From positions 1-12,687 of the forward strand of contig JAISRW010000002.1 of the NCBI GenBank assembly GCA_031273405.1: a stretch of DNA of 12,687 nt, read 5' to 3'. Made by a program: the position numbers and the translations under genes. This document shows, piece after piece, positions 7,402 to 12,202 of this stretch (its first letter is position 1; each line of letters opens with the position of its first letter). The stretch comes from Treponema sp. (GTDB lineage: Bacteria > Spirochaetota > Spirochaetia > Treponematales > Breznakiellaceae). The notes below the pieces were generated by a model. The model saw nothing but the letters and a program-made list of their open reading frames with translations, did not search any database and was not told the origin of the DNA.

Positions 7402-7627
7402 GGCAAGCCCCATATGCGTTTACTTTACAAAGAATTTAACCACGGACCACCCAGACACCACGGACTTTTGCTTCGATCTTCAGAATTGACACCTGAATTC
7501 TTCATTTGTTTGTGAGAAAGTATAAATGAATACGCTGTTTTATCATCGTTCTCTCTATCCGTCCGTGCGGTCAGTGAGGTCTGTGTTATTCTTCTTGGTT
7601 AGGTAAACGCATATGGGGGCAAGCCCC
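7402..7627. mobile_element. Palindromic MITE-like element flanked by 10-bp direct repeats
   Basis: GGCAAGCCCC occurs at 7402-7411 and again at 7618-7627, as a target duplication would. Just inside are near-perfect inverted repeats: ATATGCGTTTAC at 7412-7423 and GTAAACGCATAT at 7603-7614. The inverted similarity continues ungapped: 7424-7465 and 7561-7602 (42 bases each) match at roughly two thirds of positions when one is reverse-complemented. Both contain CACGGAC/GTCCGTG blocks. The 95-base centre (7466-7560) is A/T-rich and has no coding capacity. Size, symmetry and lack of an ORF fit a non-autonomous miniature element. No transposase is in the window. Confidence 0.6.
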
Positions 7628-7683
7628 CCATTCCGCCGATTGCGCCGCGGTAGCGGCGGCGCTATCCCCCGCAGGCGGCTGAA

Positions 7684-7765
7684 TAGGTACGGCTTTTTTA
7701 GCAAAAAAAGCCGTAAAAACCAGAATTAATGGGCTCCGCGAACCTTTGGTTCGACGGGAGTTTGC
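7684..7765 (-). repeat. Fragment E of the dispersed element (internal part)
   Basis: It contains a hairpin ACGGCTTTTTT-AGCA-AAAAAAGCCGT (7689-7714; one extra A) sharing the core TTTTTTAGCAAAAAAAG with the reverse strand of element A. A stretch of 27 bases (7728-7754) is identical to 10605-10631 in element B, including the small hairpin CGAACC-TTT-GGTTCG. The outer inverted repeats are missing, so it is a truncated or interrupted copy. Confidence 0.55.
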
Positions 7766-7784
7766 TTTGCGGCTTGGTAATCAG

Positions 7785-7820
7785 CCATCGATCGATTTAT
7801 AGCGATCGGTCGATCGATGG
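7785..7820. repeat. GATC-rich 11-bp-arm palindrome after the MASDYIP-type gene
   Basis: CCATCGATCGA (7785-7795) and TCGATCGATGG (7810-7820) are perfect inverted repeats around 14 bases that contain a further GCGATCG. Three GATC and two ATCGAT sites occur within 36 bases. It lies 19 bases beyond the stop of the leftward gene, where a terminator hairpin could act, but no T-run follows on the minus strand. Confidence 0.5.
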
Positions 7821-7838
7821 GTCAAGTTTAGCAGGCCG

Positions 7839-8501
7839 CTAAGGGATGATCGCGTTCACGATATCGCCGAAGTGGCCTTTTTCGCCTTCCCGCTGGATTT
7901 CCCAGCGACCGGCAAGGTACACGTGGAGGCCCCGCTGGTGTTCCCCGAACTCCAGGACGAAGGGGGGCCGGGTGTCAAAGCCGGAATTGGTAAGCTCCGA
8001 CAGGTCGCCGGGCGGGCGGTCCAGGATCGCCCAGCGGATCTCGATGCCGTGGACCTTGGCCGGCTTGCCCCGGCGGCTGCTGTTCTGGTCCCGGTAGTGG
8101 ACCTTGATGACCCGGACGGTGCCCGTGTCGACGCTGAGTTCCGGCACGGTGGCGGGAACCGGTACGGGGCTGCGGGTCCTGGTTTTCCGGGGTACTCCGA
8201 GCATGTCGCAGGCGGCATCATCGATGAGGTCGTTGTACCGGATGTATTTGTTCTCGAAGTCCCGAATCCGGGCGGTAAAGGTTTTGTACTCCTCCCGCCG
8301 CCGGGTCCTCGCGGACTTTGAGGCGTCCGGGCTGGACGCGGCGTTGTCGATGGTGATGTAGGCGCTTCCGGCGGCCGAGAGGGCCGTAACCGCGTCGGAC
8401 GGGATGTTCCAGGTGCTTCGGTTGTTCACGACCACCTCCGTGAAGTTTTGCGCCCATTGACGGAAGGCCGGATACGCCTGCGGTATGTAGTCTGAAGCCA
8501 T
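7839..8501 (-). CDS. Conserved hypothetical protein of the MASDYIP type, FN3-like C-terminus
   Basis: The start at 8501 is chosen because GGAGG (8509-8513) lies 7 bases upstream; the in-frame ATG at 8525 is upstream of that site. The protein is 220 aa. Residues 1-100 look helical (MASDYIPQAYPAFRQWAQNF ... RIRDFENKYIRYND). Then comes a proline-rich linker (SPVPVPATVPE, 111-121) and a beta-rich C-terminal part, GKPAKVHGIEIRWAILDRPP ... PPFVLEFGE...GLHVYLAGRWE...GDIVNAIIP, resembling a fibronectin-III-like fold. I recognise the layout as recurring in Treponema and some Bacteroidetes genomes but know no function. There is no signal peptide. Its reading frame is open upstream through the 21-bp repeat array to a TAG at 8733, an unusual link described in the findings. 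Confidence 0.75.
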   Translation of the reverse strand: MASDYIPQAYPAFRQWAQNFTEVVVNNRSTWNIPSDAVTALSAAGSAYITIDNAASSPDASKSARTRRREEYKTFTARIRDFENKYIRYNDLIDDAACDMLGVPRKTRTRSPVPVPATVPELSVDTGTVRVIKVHYRDQNSSRRGKPAKVHGIEIRWAILDRPPGDLSELTNSGFDTRPPFVLEFGEHQRGLHVYLAGRWEIQREGEKGHFGDIVNAIIP

Positions 8502-8556
8502 GGTTATTCCTCCGTAAAAAAACATTATACGGCCCGCTGACCGGGGCCGGGTTTTG

Positions 8557-8734
8557 CGATAGCTCTCGCAGGTTTTACGATAGCTCTCGCAATTTCTCCG
8601 ATAGTTCTCGCAGGTTTTACGATAGCTCTCGCAATTTCTCCGATAGCGCTCGCGGGTTTTACGATAGCTCTCGCAATTTCTCCGATAGCGCTCGCAGAGT
8701 TTACGATAGCTCTCGCAATTTCTCCGATAGCTCT
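8557..8734. repeat. Nine tandem 21-bp repeats with a 42-bp higher-order pattern
   Basis: The core GATAGCTCTCGC begins at 8558, 8579, 8600, 8621, 8642, 8663, 8684, 8705 and 8726, an exact 21-base spacing. The fill alternates between GGTTTTAC-like and AATTTCTCC, so the array is really a 42-bp dimer repeated. The core GCGATAGCTCTCGC is dyad-symmetric at 12 of 14 positions. Minus-strand reading in the frame of the downstream gene gives repeated CESYRKT / CESYRRN heptads without stops. A second minus frame gives LRELSEK heptads with a TAA in every other unit. There are no spacers, so it is not a CRISPR array. Confidence 0.9.
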
Positions 8735-8756
8735 ACCGCGTTAGGGAAGAAAACCA

Positions 8757-8825
8757 TCACATTGAGCGGGAATATGCCCTCATTTTGTTGGTTTTCAAGC
8801 CTCCATTGGGTAACTTCATAGTCAT
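8757..8825 (-). CDS. Possible 22-codon leader peptide ahead of the repeat array
   Basis: ATG at 8825 (MTMKLPNGGL...AYSRSM, stop TGA 8757-8759), or the second ATG at 8819, is directly preceded by AAGGAGG (8826-8832), the best ribosome site in the island. Spacing suits the second ATG (6 bases), giving 20 residues. The peptide is basic and has no recognised motif. Its frame is the same as that of the MASDYIP-type gene 318 bases downstream. The two are separated by the TGA, a TAG at 8733-8735 and the repeat array. It may be a true small peptide, a regulatory leader, or the 5' remnant of a once longer protein. A different frame over the same DNA is also open (bases 8856-8701). Confidence 0.35.
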   Translation of the reverse strand: MTMKLPNGGLKTNKMRAYSRSM

Positions 8826-8886
8826 CCTCCTTCTCACTAAAGTTTTCCGGCTCCATGAGCCGGTTATGATCAAGCGGTTTCCCGCG

Positions 8887-9363
8887 TTAATCAACCAGGC
8901 TCATGCCGCCCTGCGGACGCTCCTCAAGGGGTTCGAATTCCGTTTCCCCGCGTTTGGTGTTCAGGCTGTTGGCAAACCGCATGTAGTGGCACATGCGGTT
9001 TATCTGCACCTTCTTGTCCGTGAACTGTATGAGAATGGCCAGGTTCAGCCGCGCCGCGTTGAGCATGGAAATCAGCGCGTAGTGGTCAAAGGGCCGCACC
9101 CCGCCGTCTTCCCCGGCGGCCCTGACCATGACGATGATCTTGTCTTTAACGAGGAAGTCCGCCCGGTAGGTTGCAGCAAGGAGCCGGTCCTTGTAGTAGA
9201 CCGGCACGGGGACGTCCCGGGCGAAGGGCAGCCCCGCCTCGGCGAACTCCAGTTCCAGGGCGTCCATATAAACATCCCGGGTAAAGCAGTTCCCCAGGTT
9301 GTACTGCACGTTTTTGGCGCACTGGACGATAGCGTCCGAATCCTGCCGGAAGTAAAAGCTCAC
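8887..9363 (-). CDS. Degenerate GxxExxY-family (PD-(D/E)XK-like) protein
   Basis: GTG at 9363 is taken as start: GGGAGG (9369-9374) precedes it by 5 bases, while the upstream TTG at 9405 has no ribosome site. The result is 158 aa, about the family's usual size or slightly longer. Family order is recognisable: LGNCFTRDVYMDALELEFAE (23-42), GLPFARDVPVPVYYKDR (44-60), YRADFLVKDKIIV (66-78), then a hydrophobic helix/strand 'ISMLNAARLNLAILIQFTDKKVQINR'. Compared with the usual 'GxxExxY ... D ... ELK', Gly and Glu of the name motif are Cys26 and Arg29, and the Glu-x-Lys is Met79-Val-Arg81. Only Tyr32 and Asp69 remain. Nuclease activity is therefore unlikely. The C-terminal 30 residues (NTKRGETEFEPLEERPQ) are an acidic tail. 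Its role is unknown. Confidence 0.65.
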   Translation of the reverse strand: MSFYFRQDSDAIVQCAKNVQYNLGNCFTRDVYMDALELEFAEAGLPFARDVPVPVYYKDRLLAATYRADFLVKDKIIVMVRAAGEDGGVRPFDHYALISMLNAARLNLAILIQFTDKKVQINRMCHYMRFANSLNTKRGETEFEPLEERPQGGMSLVD

Positions 9364-9500
9364 CGCGGCCTCCCGGGAGAAGCCTGGGGGCCGGCAAAGG
9401 GGCAAAAAGACGGAATTTTTAGGGAAAAAGGGTGAGGAAACACGGCAAAGACGCCGATAAGCTTATACAGAGCGTGAGAATGTACGTTTGATAGCAGCCG

Positions 9501-9558
9501 CGGACCTTCGGTCCGATTGCACTTGCGGATTTTTTCGTCATTAATGACGCAAAAATCC
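9501..9558. repeat. Two adjacent hairpins
   Basis: CGGACC-TTC-GGTCCG (9501-9515) is a perfect small hairpin. GGATTTTTTCGTCAT-TA-ATGACGCAAAAATCC (9527-9558) is a 32-base palindrome with one mismatched pair. The pair is framed by AGCAGCC (9493-9499) and GGGGCTGCT (9566-9574), an outer inverted repeat. The whole is reminiscent of the dispersed elements A and B but not clearly the same family. Confidence 0.5.
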
Positions 9559-9668
9559 CGATTTCCGGGGCTGCTTTGGGATTGCAGGGATTGCGAAGGA
9601 AGGGCGGGGCCGGGACGGGATTGTAGGGGGAAAAGGCAAAAAAAGGCTAAAGTTTCTAGCCGGTTATG

Positions 9669-9721
<53 letters not shown>

Positions 9722-9739
9722 GTATACTCACCTTAATCT

Positions 9740-9771
9740 CCCCTCCCCCCTTAGCGGGCGGCGGGGTTTTT
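9740..9771 (+). terminator. Possible terminator: C/G stem followed by T5
   Basis: CCCCTCCCCCC - TTAG(C) - GGGCGGCGGGG can pair over 11 positions with two mismatches and is followed by TTTTT (9767-9771). The shape is that of an intrinsic terminator for + strand transcripts, but no + strand gene precedes it. It may instead reflect G-tract biased sequence beside the microsatellite. Confidence 0.3.
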
Positions 9772-9867
9772 GTGTTGGTAAAGCTTTCTGTCAAGGGTGA
9801 GTCAAAGGTCATAGTAAATATATACCACATTACGAAAAAAAAGGACAATAGGGAACAGGGCCGGCTC

Positions 9868-10042
9868 CTAGCAGTTTGTTGCGCTTCGCGCATGAAACCT
9901 CCAAAAATCGCCTTGTAGGCGATTGCGAACCTACGGTTCGATTTACCTTACAAACTGCGTAAGGATGCCCAATAATCGTGGTTTTTGTGACTTTTTTTGC
10001 TAAAAAAATTCACAAAAACCTACAAGCGCAACAGGCTCCTAG
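9868..10042 (+). mobile_element. Element A: full copy of a ~174-bp structured inverted-repeat element
   Basis: The ends are CTAGCAGTTTGTTGCGCTT (9868-9886) and the inverted AAGCGCAACAGGCTCCTAG (10024-10042), 16 of 19 matching. Inside are three hairpins: AATCGCC-TTGTA-GGCGATT (9906-9924), CGAACC-TAC-GGTTCG (9926-9940) and a 19+3+19 stem (9980-10020) with 18 of 19 positions paired. GGCTCCTAGC occurs at both borders (9863-9872 and 10034-10043), which may be a target duplication or a second element end. There is no coding capacity for a transposase, so it is non-autonomous. Confidence 0.75.
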
Positions 10043-10057
10043 CGGTGGTTAAACTCA

Positions 10058-10122
10058 GGGTTTAATACCCTAATAACGCCCTAAAGCTCCCCCGCGTGAG
10101 CGGGTTCTTGGGTATTAAACCC
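10058..10122. repeat. 13-bp inverted repeat enclosing a small hairpin
   Basis: GGGTTTAATACCC (10058-10070) and GGGTATTAAACCC (10110-10122) are perfectly complementary. Between them is CCCGC-GTGA-GCGGG (10091-10104), a perfect hairpin with a GNRA-type tetraloop. The arrangement could fold as a nested stem. It starts 15 bases past the end of element A. Function unknown. Confidence 0.6.
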
Positions 10123-10261
10123 TTCGCTACGAATAAAGAAAGCGTGAAGAGGGGGGGAAGGTTCGGGGGGGATTAGCGTCTTTCGCGGTTAAATTTCAAG
10201 GCGAATTAATCTCCCTGGTTCCGTCAAAACGGTGTCGTCACCCCCGCGCTTCCGGGCGCTT

Positions 10262-10394
10262 CGCACGGCCCGTGCGAGCCTCTGCGTACGGCCCGTGCGA
10301 GCCTCTGCGTACGGCCCGTGCGAGCCCCTGCGCACGGCCCGTGCGAGCCTCTGCGTACGGCCCGTGCGAGCCTCTGCGTACGGTACGCGCGAGG
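10262..10394. repeat. Six tandem 23-bp repeats built around a palindrome
   Basis: The core CGGCCCG begins at 10266, 10289, 10312, 10335 and 10358, and a degenerate sixth unit begins at 10381 (CGGTACGCGCGAGG): exact 23-base spacing. Each unit holds a 15-base dyad, best as CGCACGG-C-CCGTGCG at 10263-10277. GAGCCTCTG fills the space between. A period of 23 shifts frame each unit, so it is not a protein repeat. No unique spacers separate the units. Confidence 0.9.
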
Positions 10395-10407
10395 ATCGTA
10401 GTACGGT

Positions 10408-10430
10408 ACGTAATAAGCCGCTTATTACGT
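10408..10430. repeat. Perfect 10-bp-arm palindrome beside the 23-bp array
   Basis: ACGTAATAAG-CCG-CTTATTACGT is perfectly symmetric with a 3-base centre, 14 bases after the last 23-bp unit. It could be a regulator or replication/partition-type binding site or another mobile fragment; nothing in the window decides this. Confidence 0.55.
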
Positions 10431-10476
10431 CCGCCAAACTCCGGCCCGGAAGCTGGTTCGTGGTTCGCGCTAACCG

Positions 10477-10494
10477 AGTTTTGGGAAAAGCTCA
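10477..10494 (+). repeat. Second copy of an 18-bp dispersed sequence
   Basis: AGTTTTGGGAAAAGCTCA is identical to 7241-7258, where it forms the right arm of a hairpin. Here the left arm is missing. Confidence 0.6.
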
Positions 10495-10535
10495 GTATAG
10501 AGGAATTATATCCCTTCAGCGGTTTTCCAGGGCCG

Positions 10536-10709
10536 CTAGGAGCCTGTTGCACTTGTAGGTTGTTGTGGCATTTTTCTTTGAAAGATGTCACAGCAACCAC
10601 GATAAATGGGCTCCGCGAACCTTTGGTTCGAGCGCAGTTTGAAAGGTAAAAAACCGCCTAATCGGCGGTTTTTTGAGGTTTTATGCGCGAAGCGCAACAA
10701 ACTGCTAAG
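10536..10709 (-). mobile_element. Element B: full copy overlapping the gltX 3' end
   Basis: Read on the minus strand it starts CTTAGCAGTTTGTTGCGCTT (10709-10690) and ends with the inverted AAGTGCAACAGGCTCCTAG (10554-10536). Element A has the same order of parts and length: terminal repeat, GCGCAT(A/G)AAACCTC, terminator-like hairpin (10648-10674), CGAACC-AAA-GGTTCG hairpin, then the 19+3+19 stem (10558-10598), in which 16 pairs are Watson-Crick and 3 are G-T wobbles. The last 52 bases of the gltX reading frame lie inside it. Confidence 0.75.
10648..10674. terminator. Bidirectional intrinsic terminator supplied by element B
   Basis: AAAAAACCGCC - TAATC - GGCGGTTTTTT forms an 11-bp stem whose GC part is a perfect 5-bp core flanked by A6 and T6, so it can terminate in both directions. 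The gltX stop codon (CTA 10658-10660 on the + strand) lies at the stem/loop junction. No other terminator is visible for gltX. Confidence 0.75.
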
Positions 10710-12166
10710 GCCCTGTCTACCCGGGCGAGGGAACGCTCAGTCCCCAGGAGCCGGAGGCTTCCGAAAAGGGGCGGGCTTACCCTGGCGCCGGTGATCGCCA
10801 CCCTGAGGGGCATCATGATGTCCCCGAGCTTGATGTTTTCCTTTTCCGCCCAAGCCTTGATAAACCCTTCGGCATCTTCGTCGCTTTTGGCGGCTAGGGG
10901 GGCCACCAGGTCCCGGCCCCTTCTTAAGAGTTCCAGCGTCTCTTCCAGGCCGGCCTTTTTGGGGAAGAATTCTTCGGCCCGGGGGGGGACGGGTTCGGCA
11001 AAAAGATAACCCAGCTTTTCGGGGATCTCCCGGAGATAAACCGCCCTTTCTTTGACCAGGGGCATGGCGGCGCTAAAGAGCCGCCGCTCTTCCTCACCCG
11101 CCGCTTTGCCGCCGAAGAGGCCGGCCTCAAGGGCGAAGGGGAGGGCCAGGGCCGCAAGCTCCTCGTCGCTTTTCATCCTGATATACTGGCCGTTGTACCA
11201 TTCCAGCTTTTTGTAGTCAAAAACCGCCGCCCCCTTGTTGAGCTTGTCCAGGCTGAACCGCTCCGCCAGTTCCTCCAGGGTGTAAATATCCTTCCCTTCC
11301 TCGTAGGAGGCCCCCAGGAGGGCCACGTAGTTGATCAGGGCTTCGCTCAGATAGCCCTGGCGGCGGAATTCGTCGATGCTGGTGGCCCCGTGGCGCTTGC
11401 TGAGTTTTTTCCCGTCCTGGCCCATCACCATGGGGAGGTGGCAGTATACAGGAGGGGCCCAGCCGAAGCTCCTGTACATGATCACATGGAGGGGGGTGGA
11501 GGGGAGCCATTCCTGGGCCCTGAGCACGTGGCTAATCTCCATGAGGTGATCGTCAACCACGTTGGCAAGGTGATAGGTCGGGAAGCCGTCGGACTTGAGG
11601 AGCACCGGGTCGGGGTTTATGTCGCTGTTCTTCCATTCGATCTCCCCCAGGAGCTGGTCGCTGAACCGGGTGGCCTCCCCGTCCCCCAGGGGGATTTTTA
11701 GCCGCACCGTATGGGCTTCCCCGGCGGCGGCCCGGCGGGCGGCCTCTTCCCGGCCGAGGCTCCGGCAATGCCTGTCGTAGCCGGTTTCGGAAGAACGGGC
11801 GGCCTCCCGTTCCTCCCTGATCTTCTCAAGCCTTTCGGCGGAGCAGAAACAGCGGTAGGCACGGTCTTTTTCCACCAGTTCCATGGCGCGCTTCTTGTAG
11901 GTCTCCGTCCTCTCCGACTGGACATAGGGGGCTCCCGGCCCGCCCACGTCGGGGCCTTCGTCCCATGTAATCCCCAGCCAGGAAAAGGTGTCGTAGAGGT
12001 TCTGTACATAGGCCGCGTCGAACCTGGCCCTGTCGGTGTCTTCCAGGCGGAGGACGAACTTGCCTCCCTTTGAACGGGCGAAGAGGTAGTTGAAAAGGGC
12101 GGTCCTTACCCCGCCTATGTGCTGGAGCCCCGTGGGGGAGGGGGCGTAACGGTCTCGAACAATCAT
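10658..12166 (-). CDS. gltX: Glutamate--tRNA ligase
   Basis: This class I aminoacyl-tRNA synthetase charges tRNA-Glu with glutamate in the cytoplasm. It opens with RYAPSPTGLQHIGGVRTALFN, with the HIGH motif as HIGG (16-19), followed by VLRLEDTD (38-45). A zinc-site-like CFC (107-109) and HC (133-134) lie in the insert region. The KMSKS-type loop is GKKLSKRHGATS (252-263), and a helical anticodon-binding domain follows to ~485. Length is 502 aa, slightly above the norm. Homologs would be expected to end near 'ERSLARVDRAL'. The final AVCCASRIKPQKTAD is encoded inside element B, so the tail is acquired sequence. No strong ribosome site precedes ATG 12166 (nearest AGGA about 13 bases away). Divergent from the aminopeptidase with 36 bases between starts. 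Confidence 0.95.
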   Translation of the reverse strand: MIVRDRYAPSPTGLQHIGGVRTALFNYLFARSKGGKFVLRLEDTDRARFDAAYVQNLYDTFSWLGITWDEGPDVGGPGAPYVQSERTETYKKRAMELVEKDRAYRCFCSAERLEKIREEREAARSSETGYDRHCRSLGREEAARRAAAGEAHTVRLKIPLGDGEATRFSDQLLGEIEWKNSDINPDPVLLKSDGFPTYHLANVVDDHLMEISHVLRAQEWLPSTPLHVIMYRSFGWAPPVYCHLPMVMGQDGKKLSKRHGATSIDEFRRQGYLSEALINYVALLGASYEEGKDIYTLEELAERFSLDKLNKGAAVFDYKKLEWYNGQYIRMKSDEELAALALPFALEAGLFGGKAAGEEERRLFSAAMPLVKERAVYLREIPEKLGYLFAEPVPPRAEEFFPKKAGLEETLELLRRGRDLVAPLAAKSDEDAEGFIKAWAEKENIKLGDIMMPLRVAITGARVSPPLFGSLRLLGTERSLARVDRALAVCCASRIKPQKTAD

Positions 12167-12202
12167 GGTGTTTAGTATATCCTGAGATCAAGGAGTTTAT
12201 CT
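12167..12202. promoter_or_regulatory. 36-base divergent spacer between gltX and the aminopeptidase gene
   Basis: Only 36 bases separate the two start codons. The rightward gene has AGGAG at 12191-12195. TAGTATATC (12174-12182) could serve as a -10 region in either direction. Two complete promoters cannot fit, so at least one -35 region must overlap coding sequence. This is reasoning from spacing; no promoter is proven. Confidence 0.35.

Larger units (their letters stand above)
7159..7838. other. 680-base gene-free spacer packed with repeats and hairpins
   Basis: No reading frame here has both a convincing start and protein-like composition. The stretch holds a 17-bp-arm hairpin (7222-7257), an element fragment (D, 7283-7320), a GGGACCC/GGGTCCC hairpin (7375-7391), a palindromic MITE-like insert (7402-7627), GC hairpins (7615-7628 and 7642-7662), a second element fragment (E, 7684-7765) and a GATC-rich palindrome (7785-7820). 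Promoters for the leftward gene at 7158 must lie at its left part; I cannot identify one with confidence. Confidence 0.7.
8502..8886. other. Spacer between the GxxExxY and MASDYIP-type genes
   Basis: This 385-base spacer on the minus-strand transcript holds the 21-bp tandem array (8557-8734) and a strong ribosome site AAGGAGG read from 8832-8826, followed by a short ORF. A second, overlapping short frame is also present. The two flanking genes point the same way and could share a transcript through it. Confidence 0.6.

Noticed and set aside
8557..8734. CRISPR array
   Set aside because: Units follow each other at 21 bases with no unique spacers, and no cas-like gene is present.
10262..10394. 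CRISPR array or repeat protein
   Set aside because: Contiguous 23-bp units without spacers; a period of 23 changes frame with every unit, so a protein repeat is not possible.
10232..10649. Several 80-125 codon frames on both strands over the 23-bp array
   Set aside because: All are low-complexity translations of the tandem repeat and element B, conflict with each other, and have no convincing start signal.
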